20,558 nt of DNA. It comes from TCS-49 sp964442515 (lineage in GTDB: Bacteria; Campylobacterota; Campylobacteria; Campylobacterales; Sulfurovaceae). Under the pieces are notes generated by a model. It had not been told where the DNA came from. It saw only the letters and a list, made by a program, of their open reading frames with translations, and did no database searches. The stretch covers positions 1 through 20,558 of the forward strand of contig CAYUAC010000024.1 of the NCBI GenBank assembly GCA_964442515.1, written 5' to 3'. The translations under genes and the position numbers were made by a program. Shown here in pieces: positions 14,566 through 20,558 of this stretch (positions are counted from its first letter, which is position 1; every line of letters starts with the position of its first letter).

Positions 14566-15102
14566 ATGAATACCAGTATTGTAGGAAAAAAATTTGAATT
14601 AACAGAACCGATTAAAGATCATATCGACAGTCTGATCCAATCGCTTAACAAATATAATCTTGAAATCATTTCGGCCAAAACGATCATTTCCGGTGATGAA
14701 AAAAACGGCAAAAAAGGCTACAGCGTCGAATTCATCGTCAATCTCAAAAACAAAAACAGCGTTGTTATTACCCAAAAAGACAAAGATGTCTACGCCGCGG
14801 CCGATCTGGCAATAGAGCGGGTTAAAAAAGTACTTCGAAGACATTCGGACAAGATCAAGGATAAAAAACATATCAGCCACGAAGAGATTGACGCGATGCC
14901 GATCTTGGAAAGCGAACGCCTTGAAAACAGCGAGGATGAGATCGTACCGATGGATTTGGAACTGCATAAACCCATGGAGATAGAAGAAGCGATCCAAACG
15001 CTTAAAGATGACAAAAAAAGACAGTTTTTAGTTTTTAACGATATGGAAAGCAAACTGCGTATTATGTACAAACGCGCCGACGGGCGGTTTGGACTGTATT
15101 AA
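14566..15102 (+). CDS. hpf: Ribosome hibernation promoting factor, long form
   Basis: Causes 70S ribosomes to pair as inactive 100S dimers during starvation. The 178 residues have two parts. The N-terminal S30AE domain (about 1-95) includes FELTEPIKDHIDSLIQSL and VVITQKDKDVYAAADLAIERV. A charged linker follows, then the C-terminal dimerisation domain (about 122-178) with EEAIQTLKDDKKRQFLVFND and YKRADGRFGLY. Having both parts makes it the long form, which dimerises ribosomes without a separate RMF. The ribosome-binding site AGGAGGTGA is unusually strong for this window. It has its own likely promoter and leader hairpin. Confidence 0.95.
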   Translation: MNTSIVGKKFELTEPIKDHIDSLIQSLNKYNLEIISAKTIISGDEKNGKKGYSVEFIVNLKNKNSVVITQKDKDVYAAADLAIERVKKVLRRHSDKIKDKKHISHEEIDAMPILESERLENSEDEIVPMDLELHKPMEIEEAIQTLKDDKKRQFLVFNDMESKLRIMYKRADGRFGLY

Positions 15103-15113
15103 GAAAACCGTTA

Positions 15114-15135
15114 CAGGCAGCACCTCTGCTGCCTG
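15114..15135 (+). terminator. Perfect 9-bp hairpin after hpf, terminator-like but without a U-run
   Basis: CAGGCAGCA (15114-15122) pairs perfectly with TGCTGCCTG (15127-15135) over a CCTC loop, 11 bases after the hpf stop. The stem is strong, but AGAAGTTG follows instead of Ts, so efficient intrinsic termination is doubtful. It may instead stabilise the 3' end of the hpf message. Confidence 0.55.
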
Positions 15136-15177
15136 AGAAGTTGTACGCACAATTAAAAATTCCATAAGGAATTCATT

Positions 15178-15741
15178 ATGACAACAACACTTCATCTGAG
15201 GATATTTGTTCTTACACTCTGTCTTGCATCATTTTTATCTGCACAGTCAGCAGATGAAAAAAAAGCCAAAATTGACGAGCACAGTTCAAAGACCCTCCAG
15301 ATGCTTTATAAAACATACCCACAGTCAAGGAAAAAAGTACAGCAAAGTTACGGATATGCAACATTTAGCAATATCGGTGTAAACATTTTGTTTTTTTCTG
15401 CTGCGGGCGGCAGTGGCGTTGCGGTAACACAATCAGGAAAAAAAACATACATGAAAATGGCATCGGCAGGTGTCGGACCGGGGACCGGGATTAAAGATTT
15501 TCGGATTGTTTTTCTTTTTGAAAATAAAAAGATATTTGATCATTTTGTGAAACATGGCTGGGAAGCCAATGTACAAGCTGATGCCGCCGCAAAATCTGAC
15601 AACAAAGGCGGCTCGATAGAAAAAGCGGTAACAGTAAGGCCGGGAATGAAGCTTTATAAAATGACCAAGAACGGAGTGGCCATCCAGGCAACAATTCAAG
15701 GCACAAAATATTGGAAAAACGATTCATTGAATGAAAAATAA
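15178..15741 (+). CDS. Secreted SYLF-domain (Ysc84-type lipid-binding) protein
   Basis: The 187 residues start with a signal peptide (TTTLHLRIFVLTLCLASF, cleavage probably near residue 22 after FLSA). A single domain follows with YGYATFSNIGVNILFFSAAG, GGSGVAV, the Gly-rich GVGPGTGIKDFRIVFLFEN and a late GVAIQATIQGTKYW. These match the SYLF domain, known in eukaryotes to bind phosphoinositides; in bacteria the role is unclear, probably in the periplasm. AAGGAA precedes the ATG, within a 6-bp AT-rich stem (15158-15173). Its coding sequence looks richer in A and T than its neighbours, which could mean later arrival. It converges on the kinase with a six-base gap. Confidence 0.85.
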   Translation: MTTTLHLRIFVLTLCLASFLSAQSADEKKAKIDEHSSKTLQMLYKTYPQSRKKVQQSYGYATFSNIGVNILFFSAAGGSGVAVTQSGKKTYMKMASAGVGPGTGIKDFRIVFLFENKKIFDHFVKHGWEANVQADAAAKSDNKGGSIEKAVTVRPGMKLYKMTKNGVAIQATIQGTKYWKNDSLNEK

Positions 15742-15747
15742 TATTGT

Positions 15748-16587
15748 TCAATCGGTAATTTTCAACAAGTATGCTAAATCGAGACTGAAACAGCTCCCCT
15801 GTCCCTCTTTGGAATCGATTGCAATCGCTATTTTGTGCTTGTCACAGAAACCTTTCACCACGGCAAGCCCCATACCAAACCCCTTGGCGCTGCTGTCTTC
15901 CTGATAATAACTGTCAAACACGACAAAGAGATTTCTGGTGTCTATCCCTCGTCCCGTATCACTGATCTGCAATCGGCTGCCGTGCATGGCAATTTCTACG
16001 CTACCCTCTTTTTTATTATATTTAATGGCGTTTGAAAGCAGGTTGTCTACAACCTGAAAAAAACCCTGTTTATCCGTTTGCACCACTATGCCTTCGGGAA
16101 CATGGTTGGTTATTGTCACTTTGCCTTTGATATCTGCAAATTTTTGCACACTTGCCCCGATCAGTTCAGACAGATCAAAACTTTCAACATCCACCGACTG
16201 CACCTGCTTTTTGATCGCGTACTCCATCTGGTCATACAATCCAAGCAGATCGCTGCTTGCCTGCTGGATACGGCCCAGCTTTTGCAGACTCTTGTCATCA
16301 TCAAGCTTTCGCCCCAGCATCTTGGCATTAATCTGGATGGTGGAGACGGGGGTGTTGAGTTCATGCAGGGTTTTTTGCAGCATCTGTTTGAGATTGCCCT
16401 CGCCCTCATACATATGTTCAAACACGCTTAAAGACAGAAACCAGAACAGACTCAGTCCAAACAGCAGCAAAAACGCGGTAATAAAGATAAAGTTTTGCTG
16501 GGTAAAACCAAACCGTGTAACCAGAAAATAGTTGACAAAAAGCACGGCCAGGATCACGACCGCCACGATCAGCAGCAGCAAGCCCAT
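15748..16587 (-). CDS. Sensor histidine kinase with almost no periplasmic domain
   Basis: The 279 residues have two membrane helices (about 2-24 and 32-57) joined by only some ten residues. A DHp domain follows with HELNTP (phospho-acceptor H75). The HATPase_c domain has the N box DNLLSNAIKYNK (N186), G1 SDTGRGID (about 209-216) and G2 GFGMGLAVVKG (about 236-246). No HAMP or PAS domain is seen, so the signal is probably read in the membrane or from a partner protein. Start choice is uncertain: TTG at 16611 would add MQKGRNFY and overlap the regulator by 17 bases; ATG 16587 has AAGGG about 13 bases upstream. It is the last gene of the seven-gene set. Confidence 0.9.
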   Translation of the reverse strand: MGLLLLIVAVVILAVLFVNYFLVTRFGFTQQNFIFITAFLLLFGLSLFWFLSLSVFEHMYEGEGNLKQMLQKTLHELNTPVSTIQINAKMLGRKLDDDKSLQKLGRIQQASSDLLGLYDQMEYAIKKQVQSVDVESFDLSELIGASVQKFADIKGKVTITNHVPEGIVVQTDKQGFFQVVDNLLSNAIKYNKKEGSVEIAMHGSRLQISDTGRGIDTRNLFVVFDSYYQEDSSAKGFGMGLAVVKGFCDKHKIAIAIDSKEGQGSCFSLDLAYLLKITD

Positions 16588-16594
16588 ATAAAAA

Positions 16595-17266
16595 TTACGT
16601 CCCTTTTGCAAAACGGTATCCCACCCCTTTGATGTTTTCGATACTGCCCTCTGGCAGCAGTTTTTTCAGTTTGTTGACATACACGCGAAGCGAACCTTCG
16701 CTAAAGTCTTCCCCGTCCCACAGGCGGCTGCTGATCATCTCTTTGGTTACGATGATGCCTTTGTTGTCCAAAAACAGATCCAAAAGCCCCAACACTTTGC
16801 TTGGCAGCTGCAACTGCCTGTTATCCTGAAAAATCAACTGTTTTTGCCTGTCATACACGACGCCCTCACAAAGCGTAATCCTCTCGCCAGAAAGCCGGCC
16901 GCTTCGTTTGAGAACCGCTTCGATGCGAAGCAGCAGTTCATCGGGGTCCACGGGCTTTTTTATATAATCATCCCCGCCGCAGACAAAGGCTTGCTGCAGC
17001 ATTTCTTTATCTTTGTACGAAGTCAGGAAAATGGCGGGCGTATCGTCGCCCGCGCCGCGGAGTTCTTTTAGCAGACCACTGCCCTGGCAGTCAGGCAGGT
17101 TGATATCAAGCAGGTACAGGTCAAAATGGCCGGCAAAGGTAATATCAAGCAGCTTTTGCCCGGTAGCTGCGTGGGTAACACTAAAGCCCGCATCTTCCAA
17201 AAACTCTTGTAAACTCCCGGCAAAGAGCGTATCATCTTCCAAAAACGCTATTGTTATCTCATTCAT
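16595..17266 (-). CDS. OmpR-family response regulator
   Basis: The 223 residues comprise a receiver domain (1 to about 120) with acidic pocket D11-D12, phospho-acceptor D54 in LLDINLP, T82 in FLTSY and K104 in IKKPVDP. A winged-helix DNA-binding domain (about 130-223) contains SSRLWDGEDFSEGSLRVYVN and ENIKGVGYRFA. It presumably controls the promoter of this operon, which would lie to the right of the window. It overlaps the TauE/SafE gene by eight bases and sits just before the kinase, so the two form a cognate pair. Confidence 0.94.
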   Translation of the reverse strand: MNEITIAFLEDDTLFAGSLQEFLEDAGFSVTHAATGQKLLDITFAGHFDLYLLDINLPDCQGSGLLKELRGAGDDTPAIFLTSYKDKEMLQQAFVCGGDDYIKKPVDPDELLLRIEAVLKRSGRLSGERITLCEGVVYDRQKQLIFQDNRQLQLPSKVLGLLDLFLDNKGIIVTKEMISSRLWDGEDFSEGSLRVYVNKLKKLLPEGSIENIKGVGYRFAKGT

Positions 17267-17969
17267 GGCAGTTTAAAATCGTTTTTGTCTCGTCAAAAAA
17301 GTATTCAATCCCCTCATAACCCGTATACACCCCGTAACCGATCACGGCGATGGCGGCAAGCTTGACCATGACGCTTCGAAAGCTGCTTTTGTTAAACCAG
17401 CCCACAAAAAAGCCAAGCGAAAAAAGCGCGGGAATGGTGCTGAGGCCAAAAATGATCATGACCACCGCACCCCACAAAGGGCTGGCCGTACTGGCGGCGG
17501 TGATGGCAAAAAAGTAAACAAAGCCACACGGCAGCAGGCCGTTTAGCATCCCAAGCAGGTAAAAAGAAAACAGCGAATTGGAATGCAAAAGCCGTTTAAA
17601 ATTTCGCTGATACCACGCGTTTTTGGAAAAGGAGTGTTCTATGGCGGTTAAAAACTTGATCTTGCCCGCAAGCGAAAGCCCCGCTAAGATCATAGCCACA
17701 GCCGCAAGGATCAAAAGCGTCCCGCTTGCTTCGCGGCTGAGGGTAGCCACCCCGCCAAGCAGACCAAAAAGCGCGCCTAAAAACCCGTACGTCGTCACCC
17801 GCCCCAGTGAATACAGCAGATGGGCGATACTTTGCGTGGTTTTATTCCATTTTGACTGCACCTTGGTACTGGAATACGCGATTACGATCCCGCCGCACAT
17901 GCCGATACAGTGGCCAAAAGATCCTAAAAACGCGATAGTGATGATTGAGAAAAGATTAATCGCTTCCAA
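17259..17969 (-). CDS. TauE/SafE (DsbD_2-like) membrane protein with cysteine motifs
   Basis: The 236 residues form about six membrane helices. Helix 1 carries GHCIGMCGG (H20, C21, M24, C25) and the fourth carries NGLLPCGFVY (C148), a pattern of the DsbD_2/UreH-like group often named sulfite exporter TauE/SafE. Members of this group occur near copper and cytochrome maturation genes and may move electrons or copper across the membrane. The start is TTG at 17969, with AAAAGG seven bases upstream, inside the end of the NosL-like gene (14-base overlap). No nearby ATG would keep helix 1. The exact substrate is unknown. Confidence 0.85.
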   Translation of the reverse strand: MEAINLFSIITIAFLGSFGHCIGMCGGIVIAYSSTKVQSKWNKTTQSIAHLLYSLGRVTTYGFLGALFGLLGGVATLSREASGTLLILAAVAMILAGLSLAGKIKFLTAIEHSFSKNAWYQRNFKRLLHSNSLFSFYLLGMLNGLLPCGFVYFFAITAASTASPLWGAVVMIIFGLSTIPALFSLGFFVGWFNKSSFRSVMVKLAAIAVIGYGVYTGYEGIEYFFDETKTILNCHE

Positions 17970-18465
17970 GCAGCTGCCTTTTTACTTTGGGATTATTCAG
18001 GGTTCTGCCCTGCAGCATCCGCCGCTGCATCGTTTCAAAATCGACAAACCCCTCTTCTTTGTTCTCATACGCGCCAAAACCGTAATTCATCGGCGTATCA
18101 TCGGTAAGTGAGTACCATGCCTCTTTTCCGTCTATCCAGCGCTTTGTATCTTTGGTATAAACCCAGATCACCGCATCTTTCGCAAACTCCTTGTTTTCCA
18201 GCCAGTGGGCCATGCCGCCGTGGTCGTGAAAAAACCAGGTCCGGCCGCCGGGGGCGACGACCTGCGATGCGTAGGTCAAATCCTCAATAATCATCCCGCA
18301 GTCGCTGTCTTGATAACTGCCAAGCTTGATCGGCAGCGGTTTTTGGGCGGTGTTCCCCTCCTTGGTGACCACCATATGCTGATTTTGTGCCATGGAAATG
18401 ACGATCAGGCCGATTACCGTCAGCAGTATAGCCACAATAACAAGCTGTAATATTATTTTTTTCAT
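17956..18465 (-). CDS. NosL-like membrane-anchored protein, probable copper-site chaperone
   Basis: The 169 residues have an N-terminal membrane anchor (about 3-26) and a periplasmic domain. That domain contains SDCGMIIED (C56, M58), FFHDHGGMAHW (H80, H82, M85), an IWVYTKDTKRWID strand and TPMNYGFGAY (124-133). This matches the order of conserved blocks in NosL, the copper-binding accessory protein of nitrous oxide reductase. NosL is normally a lipoprotein; here the anchor is uncleaved, with no lipobox. ATG 18465 is chosen, with GGAG 12 bases upstream; a longer reading frame to 18507 runs inside the upstream gene. No nosZ is visible, so the target protein is unknown. Confidence 0.82.
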   Translation of the reverse strand: MKKIILQLVIVAILLTVIGLIVISMAQNQHMVVTKEGNTAQKPLPIKLGSYQDSDCGMIIEDLTYASQVVAPGGRTWFFHDHGGMAHWLENKEFAKDAVIWVYTKDTKRWIDGKEAWYSLTDDTPMNYGFGAYENKEEGFVDFETMQRRMLQGRTLNNPKVKRQLLGSD

Positions 18466-18466
18466 A

Positions 18467-19438
18467 TTATAAAAACACTCCGTTGATAATATAATATGAT
18501 ACCACAAAATAGCTGCAAAGCAGCGTAAAAGCCAGCGTCAGCAGCGCGGCGGCCCTGTAAAGCCTGCGAGGCTTTTGGCCGGTAGCAAACTGCAAGATCC
18601 ACGTGCCAAGCGCGCTGAATACGGCCGTAAAAAGCGTACCCCAGATAAGATAGCCGATAGAGTGATACTCCTTTTGGAGCATACAAAAGGGGCATTTGTG
18701 CGTGGGTTCCTGGTAGATATAGGTACCAAAAAACTGTACTACCGAGTAGTAGCCAAAAATCAGCAGCAGCACCCCCGCGACAAATAGCACCGGCGCGTTT
18801 TTTTGCATTGATGCGGCCACGGTCAGAGCCGCCGATAGATAAAACCCGATCAACAGCGAACGCACATCCATTCCAAAGGGCAGATCACTGCTTCCGCTGG
18901 CACCGTAGATATCGGTACAGCACGAAACCGGTTCGGCCGTACTCAGCGAAGAAAAAAACGCGAGATCAAACCCGCCCTCAACAAGCACCACCGCGGCAAA
19001 AAGCACAAACAGCGCGCTTTTTTTCCGCATCAGCGGGTAATCGCGGCGGCTCAGATCATAGCGGTTAAACACGATCCACAAGCCCCCAAGCAAAACACTG
19101 AACAATTTGATGGCCAGCAGCACTCGGGCCCCGTCATACGATTCTATGACACCGGCAGCACACATCGCACCCGGGATCAGTGCCGAAAGCCCGTTGATCG
19201 TATACGCAAAAAAAACATACGAAACCAGTTTGAGCAAGACGATAAATACAATCACCGCGCCAAGCAGGTATGAGCGCTTTTCAAGACCGTACTGGCGCTG
19301 CGACGTTTGCGAAAAATCCCAAAACCGCAAAATCTTCAGCGCAAAAAACAGTGCGTACACGGTAGCAACCACCATAAGGCCCTGCAAAAACAGGTAGATT
19401 AAAACATTATTGTCAGCCAGTATCTTTGCTTCAATCAT
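18467..19438 (-). CDS. Eight-helix membrane protein with a DsbB-like CPFC motif (unknown family)
   Basis: I do not recognise this family with certainty. The 323 residues form about eight membrane helices. Cysteines cluster at predicted loops: C93 in IPGAMCAAGV, C173-C174 in VSCCTDIYG, and C249 with C252 in EPTHKCPFCMLQKEYHSIGY. The last motif resembles the CxxC-Q-[RK] of DsbB and VKOR quinone-linked thiol oxidases, with H247 and H259 close by, so a role in disulfide exchange or metal transfer is possible. It overlaps the ATPase gene as ATGA and ends one base before the start of the NosL-like gene, suggesting they act together. Confidence 0.8.
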   Translation of the reverse strand: MIEAKILADNNVLIYLFLQGLMVVATVYALFFALKILRFWDFSQTSQRQYGLEKRSYLLGAVIVFIVLLKLVSYVFFAYTINGLSALIPGAMCAAGVIESYDGARVLLAIKLFSVLLGGLWIVFNRYDLSRRDYPLMRKKSALFVLFAAVVLVEGGFDLAFFSSLSTAEPVSCCTDIYGASGSSDLPFGMDVRSLLIGFYLSAALTVAASMQKNAPVLFVAGVLLLIFGYYSVVQFFGTYIYQEPTHKCPFCMLQKEYHSIGYLIWGTLFTAVFSALGTWILQFATGQKPRRLYRAAALLTLAFTLLCSYFVVSYYIINGVFL

Positions 19439-20106
19439 TGCCCCATCAGCCTTCCTGAATCCATGGCAAAGATGCTGTCAACAGCGTCAAACTCGCCAAA
19501 GAGCGGATCATGCGTGGCTACCAGGATTGTCTTGCCCCGGTTTTTAAGCGTTTGCAGCAGTTGCAGCAAAGCAAGCGAATTTGCATGGTCCAGATTGGCC
19601 GTGGGTTCGTCGCAAATGATGATTTCGGGGTCATTGACCAGCGCCCGCGCGATGGCGCAGCGCTGCTTCTCCCCGCCTGAGAGATTTTTGACAAACTCTT
19701 TGGCCTTATGATCAATCCCGGCACTTTGCATCGCATCCGCAATGCGTTTTTGGCCCTGAACGTAGCTGCCCGGATACACCACGGTGGGGGCAAAGACGTT
19801 GTCATACACCCGCAGATCCTCAAAAAGTTCATACGCTTGAAAAACAAAACCGATGTGGGCATTTCGCAGCCTGCTTTGGTGCAGATCGGGCAGCTTTGAG
19901 ATAGGATCATCTGCGATATACACCGCCCCGCTGCTTGGTTTTTCAAATCCGGCAATCAGTGCAAGAAGGGTTGATTTTCCGCTGCCGCTGACGCCTTGCA
20001 GCAGTGCAAACTCCCCCTTTTGCACCTGCATATCGATTCCGTGCAGCACGCGGGTATTTTTTTTACCCTCCCGGTAGGTTTTGCTGACTTTTTCTACACG
20101 GATCAT
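19435..20106 (-). CDS. ABC transporter ATP-binding protein, LolD/MacB type
   Basis: The 223 residues carry all motifs of an active ATPase: Walker A GVSGSGKS (38-45), Q-loop Q90, signature LSGGEKQR (142-149), Walker B IIICDEP (162-168) with catalytic E167, and switch H199. The length and the FVFQAYELF region fit the LolD/MacB/FtsE group, which works with FtsX-like permeases. I use ATG 20106 (MIRVEKVSKTY) because AAGGAGG precedes it and it overlaps the permease stop as ATGA; a longer frame to 20145 lies inside the permease gene. Confidence 0.94.
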   Translation of the reverse strand: MIRVEKVSKTYREGKKNTRVLHGIDMQVQKGEFALLQGVSGSGKSTLLALIAGFEKPSSGAVYIADDPISKLPDLHQSRLRNAHIGFVFQAYELFEDLRVYDNVFAPTVVYPGSYVQGQKRIADAMQSAGIDHKAKEFVKNLSGGEKQRCAIARALVNDPEIIICDEPTANLDHANSLALLQLLQTLKNRGKTILVATHDPLFGEFDAVDSIFAMDSGRLMGQ

Positions 20107-20558
20107 TTCAGCGCCTCCTTGGGACTGGATACGCTCAGGCGCCATGTGGGCACCAGCACCGCAGCCATCGATGCGCTGACAAAAAGCACGTAGAGTTTTA
20201 AAAACAGTGCGGGGGCAAATACCGGCGCAAAGTCATACAGATACTCAAAATTGCTGCGGCCTAAAAAGATATCTTTTATCAGCGGCGCGTCAAAACCGTA
20301 CACGTACACAAAAGCGGCGATAAAGCCGGCAAAAAAGCTCAAACTCGCCGCGATAAAACTTTCGGCGAATTTCAGCTTCATCACATCAGCGATACTGAAA
20401 CCAAGCGCGCGCAGGATTCCCACCTCTTTTTTCGCGACACTGCCGGCGTACGCGTACTTAAAATACAAGATCAGACACAGCACCAGCAGTGCCAGCATCG
20501 CAAAGATCAAAAACAAGCCGCTGCCAAAATCATACGCGTTTTGGTATTTGCGCTGCAT
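20103..20558 (-). CDS. FtsX-like ABC transporter permease, N-terminal part cut off by the window edge
   Basis: The 151 residues present are the C-terminal FtsX domain. Helix one (FLIFAMLALLVLCLILYF) is followed by the cytoplasmic coupling stretch KKEVGILRALGFSIADVMKLKFAES. Two more helices follow, and the end PTWRLSVSSPKEALK is typical of MacB/LolC-type permeases. An ATG sits on the last three bases, but family members are usually about 400 residues with a periplasmic domain, so the true start is almost certainly to the right. It is the first visible gene of the operon; the cargo could be a lipoprotein, peptide or small molecule. Confidence 0.9.
   Translation of the reverse strand: MQRKYQNAYDFGSGLFLIFAMLALLVLCLILYFKYAYAGSVAKKEVGILRALGFSIADVMKLKFAESFIAASLSFFAGFIAAFVYVYGFDAPLIKDIFLGRSNFEYLYDFAPVFAPALFLKLYVLFVSASMAAVLVPTWRLSVSSPKEALK

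Noticed and set aside
15748..20558. A nitrous oxide reductase (nos) operon
   Set aside because: Only a NosL-like protein is present; the permease is FtsX-type rather than NosY-type, and there is no nosZ or nosD.
1..20558. CRISPR array, insertion sequence, tRNA, rRNA or riboswitch
   Set aside because: I looked for spaced repeats, transposase genes, cloverleaf-type sequences and long structured leaders, and found none.

Overview
The window looks like a chromosomal segment of a free-living Campylobacterota (Epsilonproteobacteria) bacterium, of the Sulfurimonas/Sulfuricurvum/Sulfurovum type. Three things suggest this: the gene neighbourhoods fmt-proB-obgE-rpmA-rplU, pilT-gatC, gap-pgk-tpiA-fabI, rpsF-ssb-rpsR and nadD-rsfS; the short forms of ProB, HisG, CoaX and TpiA; and sigma-70 sites with a good -10 but no clear -35. 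This is an inference from gene content and order; no rRNA or tRNA gene is visible. Base composition is fairly balanced, less AT-rich than host-associated Campylobacter. Two 10-N runs show it is a scaffolded draft or metagenome assembly.

Layout. Bases 1-4505 (minus strand) carry gatC, pilT, rplU, rpmA, obgE, proB and fmt (fmt runs off the left edge). proB and obgE are each interrupted by a 10-N run. In both cases the bases on either side repeat (4 and 9 bp), and collapsing the repeat restores one clean reading frame, so both genes are probably intact. Bases 4677-8550 (plus) form a tightly packed operon: a membrane-anchored YfgM-like protein, a lipoprotein that may be BamB-like, a Xer-type tyrosine recombinase, an unknown 109-aa protein, coaX and hisG. 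It ends in a hairpin shared with the convergent rpsR. Bases 8573-9676 (minus) are rpsF-ssb-rpsR, and 9780-13553 (minus) are gap-pgk-tpiA-fabI, lower glycolysis/gluconeogenesis joined to fatty-acid synthesis. Bases 13647-15741 (plus) are nadD-rsfS, then hpf with its own leader, then a secreted SYLF-domain protein.

Bases 15748-20558 (minus) are the most unusual part: seven tightly packed genes (adjacent ones overlapping or at most 8 nt apart) read right to left. They encode an FtsX-like ABC permease (cut by the right edge), its LolD/MacB-type ATPase, an eight-helix membrane protein with a DsbB-like CPFC motif, a membrane-anchored NosL-like copper-site protein, a TauE/SafE (DsbD_2-like) membrane protein with Cys/Met motifs, an OmpR-family response regulator, and a histidine kinase with almost no periplasmic domain. 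The arrangement suggests a self-regulated envelope system handling copper or thiol cargo, with a Bce-like pairing of transporter and intramembrane-sensing kinase.

No stretch longer than about 175 bp lacks a gene. I saw no insertion sequence, CRISPR array, tRNA, rRNA or replication origin.
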